Origin: Pseudoalteromonas aurantia 208
GTDB taxonomy: Bacteria; Pseudomonadota; Gammaproteobacteria; Enterobacterales; Alteromonadaceae
Reading direction: 5' to 3'
Length of the DNA: 64,000 nt
Assembly: GCF_014858725.1 (NCBI RefSeq)
Contig: NZ_AQGV01000015.1
Location: 806,001-870,000 of the forward strand
This document shows, piece after piece, positions 9,401 through 16,419 of this stretch; within the stretch, counting starts at the first letter, position 1, and every line of letters begins with the position of its first letter. Made by a program: the position numbers and the translations under genes. A model generated the notes under the pieces. It saw nothing but the letters and a program-made list of their open reading frames with translations. It did no database searches and was not told where the DNA came from.

Positions 9401-10387
9401 GGTGTGGTGATTTCCTTGGTCGCCTTCAGCATCTTTACGTAAGATGACGGTGTCGTCATCAAAACCATGCTGGGCTTCACCCTTGGTTAGAATGCCAACC
9501 AGATTTGCCACATTGATGCTATTAAGCTCATTGAAGCTTTCTTGTGAGGTGATCACGCGATCTATGGCGTTCTTCTTAAGCACTCTTCTTAGCAATGATG
9601 CCAAAGGGTGACCCAATAAAGGGGCTGGCAGCGGGACGTTTATATCGCTCAACTGCTTATGATAAATCGAGGCGATGCTTGAACCAGTTACCGCTGGCAA
9701 GCCTGTTAAACACTCTAGATACACAAGGCCCCAAACATACAAGTCGGTTTTTGTTGTGGCAGGTTCGCCACGTAACTGCTCGGGGGCGCTGTATGAGGGG
9801 GTACCTAGGGTTTCTTGCGTGAGCGTAAGGGTATTAAAGTCTGGCTGACGGTGTTCTGAAACCAAGGTGCCAATACCAAAGTCGAGTATTTTTGCGTAAG
9901 TTTTTGCCCCTGATTTCGCCAACATAATGTTAGCGGGTTTTATGTCTCGGTGTATTATGCCTCGGCTATGGGCATGTATCAGTGCATCTAATACTTGTAA
10001 CATCACATCTGTTGCATCAACCGCATTCAGTGCACCTTCTTGTGTGAGGTGCTGACGCAGTGAAATGCCGTCAACGTATTCAAATACCCCGTAAAGGAGA
10101 TGATCGTCGACTTGTCCTTTATCTAATAGTCGGACAATATGAGGGTGCTGTAGCTGGCTACTTAATTGTGTTTCACGCTTAAACCGTTCTATATAACGGC
10201 GCTTTTTTTGTTCTTCTAAATGAGGTTCTAAAGCGAGAAATTTGATGGCAACGAATTGATTGGTATTTTTATGCCTGGCTTTAAATACCTTACCAAACCC
10301 GCCTTCACCAATTTTATGAATAAGTTCATAGTGAGCACTATCAAAGCTATCAGTTATAAACTGATCTGAAAACTGTGTGAGCGACAT
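6455..10387 (-). CDS. TOMM-system kinase/cyclase-like/ATPase fusion protein
   Basis: This 1310-residue protein has three recognisable parts. Residues 20-290 are a Ser/Thr kinase: glycine loop GEGGFG at 27-32, Lys49, HRD at 146-148 followed by IKPAN, and DFG at 169-171. About residues 335-500 resemble a class III nucleotide cyclase, but the first metal-binding Asp appears replaced (TVLALKIS where TVLFADI is usual) while GTLGD is kept, so cyclase activity is doubtful. From about residue 525 there is a LuxR/MalT-like ATPase with GEAGIGKS at about 555 and a Walker B-like LYIIEDIHWAD, followed by a long helical, TPR-like C-terminus. This architecture and length match the fusion protein family known from TOMM clusters. 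It is the first gene of the operon and probably senses or regulates; its function is not established. Confidence 0.88.
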   Translation of the reverse strand: MSLTQFSDQFITDSFDSAHYELIHKIGEGGFGKVFKARHKNTNQFVAIKFLALEPHLEEQKKRRYIERFKRETQLSSQLQHPHIVRLLDKGQVDDHLLYGVFEYVDGISLRQHLTQEGALNAVDATDVMLQVLDALIHAHSRGIIHRDIKPANIMLAKSGAKTYAKILDFGIGTLVSEHRQPDFNTLTLTQETLGTPSYSAPEQLRGEPATTKTDLYVWGLVYLECLTGLPAVTGSSIASIYHKQLSDINVPLPAPLLGHPLASLLRRVLKKNAIDRVITSQESFNELNSINVANLVGILTKGEAQHGFDDDTVILRKDAEGDQGNHHTLLTERKQITVLALKISISEISDNTKDLDVIDALTKAQLNQCIDIATRFNAYHVGTLGDMLLFYFGFPIASDNDTRLSARTALEIMSEMSKRDALMQDVHGISFNIHIGLHTGVFVTYANAIPEGHITNTALSLARSAKPKQILCSGDSRAILEPYSEFETIDFPTLKQPGSPATVYSLKGERQVEAFGFMRGTRNNHELIGREKELDKTLSVIKGKNTQSHLTHIHGEAGIGKSRLLQEIRSHAGQYQHLVAQCLPEHQNNALYPVLTLIRYLFNTAHLDVQSAITLFSDIIQKQDQSVTATQAMPILLIWLNIELPEDMQASTLAPDQQKIILFNSLTALLLNQQYSLSENKLYIIEDIHWADTTTIEFLQHFAGQLATGNVLISTSRQQVPTSLKDLTLLEINLNKLTAQATEDFIIRLFDNQPVSRNVLDILVSRTDGIPLFIEELVGMLKQKALVGLVEGEINFVSPDKLDQVPSSLRESLQQKLDSLIHAKETAQLAATIGREFEYELLISASSLSENQIQNDLNELIANDLIIQKRSINNETYIFKHALVRDAAYDSMSFDSISEQHNLIANTMLHSKVWYSGEKLILIAQHFLKAKNIPKFIEISIKSIKSIKYNYRINNYVTAISVYNNCKAGLMKNPASLISSRVELLESIFPCIVSHEGMGSEQVYNIGLELSKLESELPEGKTLSDKSKFIIMWINYQDLHFRSLIQEADIQGRKLLKVLSKSNERQFYITVLAQFVQTQACIGEPEKGKEYATEVIRSYNDDKDKNLYRTFGWDPKCVAYNQLSLIQSSLGEFDNAKISIKLAYEHANKIESEIDHDITWAFEILYIYLKRDREEMKNRTNCLSDERDWTADNWFRLFVQLGKDWANTNTSISKEFCSNILEQKRGGPFFYWLPMYLESALKNNDEISTLQEIIETCFNNKIIGPSLILIKLAEKHNITLNKNTSYLKKYFDNPQLKTTLQLLKDESNV
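7541..7567 (-). repeat. Three 9-bp tandem repeats in the kinase/cyclase gene
   Basis: The unit TTTTATTGA occurs three times in a row and encodes repeated Ser-Ile-Lys in the helical C-terminal part. Because the unit is nine bases, copy changes would keep the reading frame. It is probably slippage-generated. Confidence 0.8.
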
Positions 10388-10650
10388 AAGCTATATTTTC
10401 CAATAGTATTATTGTAACCATATCCTTTGTACAACGTCCCGGTTACGTTATTAGTATTTATTTGTAGTAACAAAGCTATTTCGCTCATCCTTGCTGTTGT
10501 TACATAAAATTACTTGTATAGATTAGCTTATCGGTAGGAGGTTAGGAAACTTTAATTCATGAAAAATAGAGGAATTTTTTATGAATTTATAATTGGGTAC
10601 GGTAAGTATGTCAAATATATTACACGCACCCATTATAAAGACGGGGGTTA
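10388..10650. other. Intergenic region upstream of the TOMM operon
   Basis: These 263 bases contain no credible gene and should hold the promoter of the leftward operon. The only structure I see is a short inverted repeat, GTAACAA at 10467-10473 and TTGTTAC at 10497-10503, a possible operator. I could not place a convincing -35/-10 pair. Confidence 0.4.
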
Positions 10651-11403
10651 TTAAAGTGATATAATAATATTGTCTAGTGAGCGTTGCTGTGCGGCATACG
10701 TACGACTGCCACTCACATAAGCAGGGTCAATTTGCCCATGGCGTCTGCGTTCGAATGTTAATGACCCAGTGCAATCGTGTTGAGTGTTAATCAGTGCGTC
10801 GTTGAAAAATTCAACATTCGATAAGTTAATAGTGAAATCACCATCGTCTGACACATTATTATATATTTCAGAGCCGGTTAATTTATCACCGTCTTTTTTA
10901 GTGCACTCCGTATTGAAAACAATGCTAAATTGATCACCAGCGCCGCTTTTTGTCCATTCGATCTCGATTGAATCGTCTTTATCATACAATTGACCCGTTT
11001 GTGGAGCGAGGATCTGATATTGCGGTGGCAGTGTTATCGTGTTGGTCAGAGTTTTATTTTCTGATGCGCGGTTAAGCTGCACAATAAATTTAGTGTCGCC
11101 TACCGCCACGTCAAAAACAGCGCGGTAATCTATATCGAAAAAGCCATCGTCTTCTTCTAATGTTTTGACTGTTGTGCCGACAGTCGCTTGTAATTTATCA
11201 CCATTGGTTAATTTTAAGTTATTTCCATTTCGACTTGAGACATTTAACTCTGCGATAACGCGGCTATCTTGGCCATTCGAAGTCACGTAGATGTCAGACC
11301 AAATAGCCTCGGTTTTAACATTATTTGACTCTGTTGTTTCTGAAGAGCAGGCACTCAGTAGCGCGATTGCAATAGCCAGTGATGAATATTTTAAGTGATG
11401 CAT
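10651..11403 (-). CDS. Hypothetical lipoprotein
   Basis: This 250-residue protein begins with a lipoprotein signal: a short charged start, a hydrophobic stretch and the lipobox LLSAC, with Cys19 as the likely lipidated residue. The mature part is acidic, rich in Ser, Thr and Asn and looks beta-rich, with segments such as IEIEWTKSGAGDQFSI that recall Ig-like or fibronectin-like strands. No catalytic motif is visible and I do not recognise the family. It stands alone: 263 bases from the TOMM operon start and about 300 bases from the next gene upstream. It probably sits on the inner face of the outer membrane; its function is unknown. Confidence 0.8.
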   Translation of the reverse strand: MHHLKYSSLAIAIALLSACSSETTESNNVKTEAIWSDIYVTSNGQDSRVIAELNVSSRNGNNLKLTNGDKLQATVGTTVKTLEEDDGFFDIDYRAVFDVAVGDTKFIVQLNRASENKTLTNTITLPPQYQILAPQTGQLYDKDDSIEIEWTKSGAGDQFSIVFNTECTKKDGDKLTGSEIYNNVSDDGDFTINLSNVEFFNDALINTQHDCTGSLTFERRRHGQIDPAYVSGSRTYAAQQRSLDNIIISL

Positions 11404-11701
11404 GGTCGTCCTTGTAAAAGGCAGGTTTATAGATTATTCGTACCTTATATTACAACCGAATAGAATGTTAATTAAAGTGTTTTTACACAAAAATACAATT
11501 TAATATAATTATTCACAAGTTGTGCTGTGAGCTTGGTAACGAGAAAACTAACAGACACGATGAGGCAGCGTTTTAACCTGTAAAATTGACTCGATATTAA
11601 AGGCGATTGATGTTGTAAGGCTGGTATATGGTCATTCACCCGCCAAGCAAGCTATAAAAGTGGGCGTTTTATAGCTTGCTCTACCATATTGGAGCAATAC
11701 T
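11404..11701. other. Intergenic region with one strong stem-loop
   Basis: About 300 bases without a credible gene. Its right end holds the stem-loop at 11646-11680, listed separately. The left half probably contains the promoter of the lipoprotein gene, but I see no clear motif. Confidence 0.4.
11646..11680 (-). terminator. Long stem-loop downstream of the small gene at 11702
   Basis: AGCAAGCTATAAAA pairs perfectly with TTTTATAGCTTGCT over 14 bp around a 7-base loop, 22 bases past the end of the leftward gene pair. There is no U-run after the stem on the minus strand, so it may act as an mRNA 3'-end stabiliser rather than a full intrinsic terminator. Confidence 0.5.
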
Positions 11702-11971
11702 TTATTGAACGGTCATAAGCAAATCATGGGCTTTTAATGTCAATCCCATAGGTTTTATCTCATCATTAATAACGCCCAATGACTGGGATAGCTGCTTGCC
11801 ACTGAGTGTATTGGTACAGAAAAGCTCAACTTTTAACGTGTGCTTGAGTTTACTCATTTGCCCATAATGAGTGAGGTATTCAAACTCCGGAAGCTGAGTT
11901 TTTAGTTCTTCGCAGGCATTGGTGAGTAATTGAATGAGTTGTTGTTCAAGCTTCTTTTGCGTTTTAGTCAT
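11702..11971 (-). CDS. Small hypothetical protein, coupled to gamma-glutamylcyclotransferase-like gene
   Basis: An 89-residue protein starting MTKTQKKLEQQL. The frame is open further upstream to 12046, but the ATG at 11971 overlaps the stop of the preceding gene as ATGACTAA, the usual pattern of translational coupling, so I prefer the shorter form. The N-terminal half looks like an amphipathic helix and the C-terminal half alternates strands (LKHTLKVELFC). No signal peptide, membrane segment or catalytic motif is visible and I do not recognise the family. Coupling to an AIG2-like gene suggests related function in the cytoplasm. Confidence 0.65.
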   Translation of the reverse strand: MTKTQKKLEQQLIQLLTNACEELKTQLPEFEYLTHYGQMSKLKHTLKVELFCTNTLSGKQLSQSLGVINDEIKPMGLTLKAHDLLMTVQ

Positions 11972-12311
11972 GAGAGCTCTCAGCGGCAGCATAAATCCAG
12001 CAGGTGTTTCCTGATTGAAGAGGGGCACTAACTCGCTGATACGCATCTACCTCGTATTCATCGGCTTGCGCTAATTCAGCATCTGTTATTGAAAATACAG
12101 TACCACGCACTATGTCATCGTGATCCCCTGTATAATTTAAGATAGGGTGATGGGTTTTGCCGCTGCTGGCAATCACGGCTGCATCCGTTATCTCAACTTC
12201 ACCAAGTTGATACCCAATTAATGCATCAGGTTCACCTTCTAACAATCGACCAAAAGTATCTAGCTGTACTTGTGAGTGTTGTAATGTACCGTAAGAGAAA
12301 AGTGCTTGCAT
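11964..12311 (-). CDS. Gamma-glutamylcyclotransferase family (AIG2-like) protein
   Basis: A 115-residue protein beginning MQALFSYGTLQ; the FSYGTLQ segment is the N-terminal glycine-loop signature of the AIG2/gamma-glutamylcyclotransferase fold. A DEYEVDAYQR segment carries the Glu position usually needed for catalysis. Family members cleave gamma-glutamyl amines to 5-oxoproline and free amine. The frame extends upstream to 12380, but the family begins at the chosen Met, GGAAC precedes it as a weak ribosome-binding site, and the longer form would overlap the upstream gene. It lies between the large DUF6351-like gene and a coupled small gene. The substrate cannot be inferred. Confidence 0.85.
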   Translation of the reverse strand: MQALFSYGTLQHSQVQLDTFGRLLEGEPDALIGYQLGEVEITDAAVIASSGKTHHPILNYTGDHDDIVRGTVFSITDAELAQADEYEVDAYQRVSAPLQSGNTCWIYAAAESSHD

Positions 12312-12376
12312 AGAGGTTCCGTTGTTGGGTAACAAGATTGACGCAACAATAGCAAATTTGTTAAAAGCACTGCAAC

Positions 12377-14527
12377 TCAAATGTCTTTGGGTCTGCCCAT
12401 ATCCGGTACGTCGTAATTACAAACGCCATGCGGAAATGTTGCTTGCAACCGAGCTCGCATATCTACAGTCATGTTGTGTGCGGCATAAATGCCTTTATCA
12501 ATGGCAGAGTTGATACTCATTAAATAACATTTAAAAATATCACCGGCCCAAGGCGCACCTGACTCAATACGACTGGTGCTAAACATCGGGAATCTAGACT
12601 GGCAAGCGCCCTCTTTTTGATTATTCCACTTCCCGTTAAATACGGTACTGCCAGAGGCATGCACTTTGCCGTCACTATCAAAGCAGGTGTCTTGCAGTTC
12701 ATTGGGCTTAGCATTCAATATTCCTTCAGGGGTATACTCGGTAATTGCCAGCAGCCACTTATCCATCATGGCAAAGGCGGCTTGAGTTGGGTCATGATCT
12801 TTATGAGCGACCCAAATGATGTGATTTTGAGTATGACCCAATGCTTTGTTAATGCGTAAGCGGCTATAAAAAGACGCTGACATGTGATGCATGTCTAACT
12901 CATTTTCTAAGTAATGACGAGCATCAATGATGGGGAGGGTAATATTACCAATGAATACCTGTCCTGAACGATACGCAGCATGCATTGCTTCGATATTACC
13001 TTGATGGCGAGCCGCTGGGGCTTCAGGTGCAGGTTCTGTGATATTCTCATTGCCCCACAAGGATAACCACAGGGGTAGGTTTGTGCCAAAAGGCGTTACT
13101 ATTTGTTCTTGAGCCATGTCGTTTTGTGGTTTCCAGCTACCAATATTATGATTAATATCGATAAAGTCATCGAAGGAAATCTCACCGTTATTTAATGCAT
13201 TTAAGCCGTATTGCACCCCCATATTGTCCCATGTAGAGCGGCCAAATCCTTGCTGATCTTTGCCGAGTATGTGTTGCATATCTTGCCAATAACTCCAGTT
13301 GGTGTTTTCGACCACAGAATCTGCGAAAAATGCCCGTAAAAAACCTTGTTTTGGATTGTTAATAAACGCGGATAGTCCAAAGTATCCGTTAATACATTCA
13401 CTATTGCCCTCTGGAAATGTGGGTACAAAGCCAGCCATTAACTGATTAAGTGGCTGAAGAAAGCCTGCGCGTTGTGGAAAGTCGTTTATGGCATTCATAC
13501 CTTCAATTAAGCGGCGGCGATCCCAATTGCGCCAGGTTTTTTTATCGTCGGCCCGAAACGTAAAATAGTTGTTTAGCAAGTCGCAATCAAGCGCATAAGT
13601 GGTTTGGGTTATCATATCTGGGTAGCTATACAATGGCAGTAAGCCATCCAAAATTCCGGTACTATTTTGGGCAATGAGGTATTGGGCGAGTCCACCGCCA
13701 GAGCCCCCAATACCAACGGTATATAAAGGCTCACCATAGAGACTCACAAATTGTTTCTTAACACGCCTTGCTGTGTCTTCTGCCAGTAGCATATTGTAGG
13801 TGTAGCTGGTTTTATTGCCGCTTGAACTGATGATTGCATATCCATCTAGGAGCTGCTGTGCTTGGCGTTTCATTACTTTCCAGGCTGTTTGCCTGCCTTG
13901 ACGATAGCCAATGCCAGAACCACCATTAAATTGATAGATAAGCCGTTTATTCCACAAAGATGACGTATTGCGGTGAGGTATATCAAGCGGTGTAATAGGC
14001 ACGATGATAGTATAAATAAAGCGGTTAATTGTGCCTTGTTCAACTCTAAATAAAGGCCCTGAAAAATCAGAAACACCTTCATTGTCTTTGAGTTTTCGTG
14101 GTGCTAGCTGCGTATCTATGGTGTAGTATTCAATACGGGATTTCACGCCACAATCTTTACTATAACCCAGTAATTTTTGTTGTTGGTCGTATACAGATAC
14201 TCCGTCACCATCATGATTATCGACTTCAGGTAGGCCTAAACCCGAGTCAAGAGTCATACAAAAAAATGGGTATTGATTGGGGCCTGAGTAAAGATTGGTG
14301 TTGGGTCCAACTACGCCTAAAGGAATGGGGAACGAGTAGGGGTCTCTAGGACGTTTTGATTGTGAAATATGTGGATAAAAGTCAAGAATATGATGGTTAT
14401 TTGATGTGGCAATTGCCTTCACTTGGCGCATTGTATATGCATCATCTTGGCTTAACATTCGCCAACCTAACGTTATGACTAGTATTACAAAAATGCTTCC
14501 TGCCAACCATTTTACGACTGTTTTCAT
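12377..14527 (-). CDS. Large exported DUF6351-like protein (alpha/beta-hydrolase-like)
   Basis: A 716-residue protein with an N-terminal membrane anchor or signal (residues about 5-25, WLAGSIFVILVITLGW), so it is exported or anchored in the periplasm. It contains QFNGGSGIGY and GIGGSGGGLAQYLIAQ, the latter placed like a nucleophile elbow of alpha/beta hydrolases, then a YPDMITQTTYALDCDLL segment typical of what I know as DUF6351. Several Cys could form disulphides in the periplasm. The family has no firmly established substrate to my knowledge; an esterase or tannase-like role is a guess. The gene ends 65 bases before the AIG2-like start and may be co-transcribed with it. The family name is from memory. 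Confidence 0.75.
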   Translation of the reverse strand: MKTVVKWLAGSIFVILVITLGWRMLSQDDAYTMRQVKAIATSNNHHILDFYPHISQSKRPRDPYSFPIPLGVVGPNTNLYSGPNQYPFFCMTLDSGLGLPEVDNHDGDGVSVYDQQQKLLGYSKDCGVKSRIEYYTIDTQLAPRKLKDNEGVSDFSGPLFRVEQGTINRFIYTIIVPITPLDIPHRNTSSLWNKRLIYQFNGGSGIGYRQGRQTAWKVMKRQAQQLLDGYAIISSSGNKTSYTYNMLLAEDTARRVKKQFVSLYGEPLYTVGIGGSGGGLAQYLIAQNSTGILDGLLPLYSYPDMITQTTYALDCDLLNNYFTFRADDKKTWRNWDRRRLIEGMNAINDFPQRAGFLQPLNQLMAGFVPTFPEGNSECINGYFGLSAFINNPKQGFLRAFFADSVVENTNWSYWQDMQHILGKDQQGFGRSTWDNMGVQYGLNALNNGEISFDDFIDINHNIGSWKPQNDMAQEQIVTPFGTNLPLWLSLWGNENITEPAPEAPAARHQGNIEAMHAAYRSGQVFIGNITLPIIDARHYLENELDMHHMSASFYSRLRINKALGHTQNHIIWVAHKDHDPTQAAFAMMDKWLLAITEYTPEGILNAKPNELQDTCFDSDGKVHASGSTVFNGKWNNQKEGACQSRFPMFSTSRIESGAPWAGDIFKCYLMSINSAIDKGIYAAHNMTVDMRARLQATFPHGVCNYDVPDMGRPKDI

Positions 14528-14656
14528 ACATCACCAAATTGGTTAACCATCATACTATTAAGTGTAGGCAGCGTGATTAAATTTGTTGTTATTACTTTGT
14601 TGCTGCTTTGTAAGTGCAGGCTAAGCATGTGATTACTGTAGGAATAAAACTATCAG

Positions 14657-15361
14657 CTAACTTTTATTTGTACAATTGGCGTATTTGGCAGTAACAAGCG
14701 CAACATAATGGGACAACTTTTTATCATCTGAGGTATTAAAGTGTGTACTTAATGTTGTGGCAGAAGCTATTCTGTCGACTCTAAACTCTCGATAGTCACG
14801 TCTTAATTGGCAAAACGCCACGAGAGTCCATTTTCCACCCCAATATACCAGTCCAAGGGGCTCTATTTGACGCATTGTGGAGGTGTGATTAACGTCCGAG
14901 TAGGCAAGGTGCAAACACTGTTTATTTTCAATTGCATGACGCAGCTGCTTGTTAAGCGCTTGCTGCTTACTGTCATGGCTATAGCTAGAGACTAAATAGG
15001 GTGAATCATCTTGAGATTGCTTTAAGTGGGTGGGCAAAACAGCTTCGATTTTTGCCATCGCTGATTTGGCATGTTCACTTAAGGTTGGATCTGTCCACGC
15101 GCCAACCATTTTGGTGCCAAGCAATAAAGCGGAGAGCTCTTCTACGGTAAACATCATAGGGGGAAGCGGGCAGTTGGCTATCAAATAACCGATACCTGCT
15201 TCACCCTCAATTGGCACTCCTGAGTTTTGTAAGTCTTGAATATCACGGTAAATGGTGCGTTCTGAAACGTGGAAATGCTCAGCCAGCTGTGCAGCCGTTG
15301 TCGCAAGTCGGCGGCCTTTTAAAACGTTGACTAATTGAAAGAGTCTTTCAGATTTATGCAC
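14657..15361 (-). CDS. YafY-type HTH and WYL-domain transcriptional regulator
   Basis: A 234-residue protein. Residues 1-60 are a winged helix of the HTH_11 type (SERLFQLVNVLKGRR, then a recognition helix in FHVSERTIYRDI). From about residue 130 there is a WYL domain, with LHLAYSDV, EPLGLVYWGGKWTLVAFC and a DYREFRVDRI end that are standard for this family. WYL domains bind ligands or nucleic acid. It lies 17 bases after the monooxygenase-like gene on the same strand, so the two probably form an operon under autoregulation. Two direct TGTCAGG repeats upstream of that operon are candidate binding sites. Confidence 0.9.
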   Translation of the reverse strand: MHKSERLFQLVNVLKGRRLATTAAQLAEHFHVSERTIYRDIQDLQNSGVPIEGEAGIGYLIANCPLPPMMFTVEELSALLLGTKMVGAWTDPTLSEHAKSAMAKIEAVLPTHLKQSQDDSPYLVSSYSHDSKQQALNKQLRHAIENKQCLHLAYSDVNHTSTMRQIEPLGLVYWGGKWTLVAFCQLRRDYREFRVDRIASATTLSTHFNTSDDKKLSHYVALVTAKYANCTNKS

Positions 15362-15378
15362 ATTTACACCCTAGTAGG

Positions 15379-15696
15379 TCAGTTAGTACATGCTGTTTGG
15401 GCTATCACGCGGTTATGCGTTAGCTCAACACTGTCTTCATTGATCAGTTGCATAAACTTTTTACAGTGTGGTGAGTCATAAAAAGCTTGTTGTACTCGTG
15501 TTGCATCATTGAGTGTGTTCCAGTATACAACATCAATATACACAGAGCTGTTTTGTTGTTTGGCGAGTGAGCGATAAAGCAAACCCGGTTGTGCGTTCAA
15601 AAAAGTTTCAAACTCCTCATTCGCTAACATAAAGTCCTGCTCTGTTACGCCACTGGCTAATTCAAATTTAACGACTTCGATGATATTGGTAGTCAT
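15379..15696 (-). CDS. Small antibiotic-biosynthesis-monooxygenase-like (dimeric alpha+beta barrel) protein
   Basis: A 105-residue protein with the size and strand-helix pattern of the ABM/ferredoxin-like barrel group: an N-terminal strand (IIEVVKFEL), a helix with FETFLNAQPGLLYRSL, then YIDVVYWNTLNDATR and a C-terminal segment near the HCKKFMQLI helix. Members are cofactor-poor monooxygenases or small-molecule binding proteins. The ATG at 15696 has an AAGGA ribosome-binding site 9 bases upstream. It is followed by the WYL regulator gene, a common pairing in proteobacteria. The substrate is unknown. Confidence 0.75.
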   Translation of the reverse strand: MTTNIIEVVKFELASGVTEQDFMLANEEFETFLNAQPGLLYRSLAKQQNSSVYIDVVYWNTLNDATRVQQAFYDSPHCKKFMQLINEDSVELTHNRVIAQTACTN

Positions 15697-15749
15697 AATG
15701 TGTTTTCCTTGAGTGATTTATAAGTCACAGCAAGTAAAACACATCACCC

Positions 15750-15766
15750 TGTCAGGGAGTGTCAGG
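15750..15766 (-). promoter_or_regulatory. Direct repeats, candidate WYL-regulator operator
   Basis: TGTCAGG occurs twice at 10-bp spacing (15750-15756 and 15760-15766), about one helical turn apart, some 55-70 bases upstream of the start at 15696. This is the place for an operator of the monooxygenase/WYL operon. Related repeats precede other YafY-type regulator genes as far as I recall; binding here is inferred. Confidence 0.5.
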
Positions 15767-15771
15767 AGGCT

Positions 15772-15963
15772 TTATCCAACATAACCATATAGGGCGAGCG
15801 CACCTGCAATAATCCCGCTGCTGGCAAACAACCCGTATTCAACTTTGGTTTGTAAACGAGCTTCTTTGCTGGATGATTTTTTAGTGATTGCCATAATGAT
15901 ACAAGTTACGGCCAAACAAAAACTGATGATAATAAAATTAACGAAAATGGCATCGAGCAGCAT
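15772..15963 (-). CDS. Small hypothetical membrane protein
   Basis: A 63-residue protein with two predicted membrane helices (about residues 5-26 and 45-61) joined by a charged stretch, KKSSSKEARLQTKVEYG. The N-terminal helix is very hydrophobic and the C-terminal one Gly/Ala-rich. I see no motif that gives a function. It stands between the ABM/WYL operon and the peptide gene at 16161, on the same strand, 5 bases beyond the repeat region. The ATG at 15963 is preceded by a GAGGT-like ribosome-binding site (minus-strand ACTTGAGGTAATTC), supporting translation. Confidence 0.65.
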   Translation of the reverse strand: MLLDAIFVNFIIISFCLAVTCIIMAITKKSSSKEARLQTKVEYGLFASSGIIAGALALYGYVG

Positions 15964-16160
15964 GAATTACCTCAAGTGATAAAATATTGAAATTTAAGCA
16001 AACATAAATTTTTAAACGCGGGAATTATACGTGGCTTTTTGGTGAACACATAGCTTTCTGTGGGTTTTTAATAAAGTTGCATGAGGAAGGATACTAAGCG
16101 GTAGAAGTGCGTTATTACGATGTATAAACCGGCACGACTACCGAGATCTAAACTGTGAAT

Positions 16161-16346
16161 TTAAATACAGGTATGATCGCCGCCTTGAATTGACCAAAAA
16201 CAGACCACTTTACAAGATTCGATTTTTGTACGGCAAAATACCGTATCAGGCACTCGACCGCCAGCAATTGCTGGAGTGTGTTTTGTAGCCAAATCTTGTT
16301 GTTGTGATAATAGCTTTATATTCTTTTTATTTAACGTCATTTTCAT
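16161..16346 (-). CDS. Orphan RiPP-like precursor peptide, Cys-rich with double-glycine leader
   Basis: A 61-residue peptide. The leader starts MKMTLNKKNIKLLS, like the LNKK-x-I-x-x-L leaders of many peptides annotated as class I lanthipeptide-like or natural product peptides in Bacteroidetes and gammaproteobacteria, and ends HTPAIAGG (Gly29-Gly30), a likely cleavage site. The 31-residue remainder has four Cys (38, 45, 49, 60) with Ser and Thr. An AAAGGATA ribosome-binding site lies 7 bases before the ATG, strongly supporting expression. It lies 73 bases after the LodB-like flavoprotein gene on the same strand. No lanthionine synthetase, peptidase-transporter or radical SAM enzyme is nearby. 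The family assignment is by eye. Confidence 0.7.
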   Translation of the reverse strand: MKMTLNKKNIKLLSQQQDLATKHTPAIAGGRVPDTVFCRTKIESCKVVCFWSIQGGDHTCI

Positions 16347-16419
16347 TGTAAGTATCCTTTTATTTAAGTCCCTGTTACGTTTACATATTGTTCTCCAAAT
16401 GTAAATAGTTTATTTGTTT

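Noticed and set aside
11646..11680. Second MITE-like element
   Set aside because: It is only a 35-base stem-loop without target duplication, better seen as a transcript 3'-end structure.
12312..12380. Longer start of the gamma-glutamylcyclotransferase-like gene
   Set aside because: The family begins at the Met of MQALFSYGTLQ, and the longer form would overlap the end of the preceding gene.
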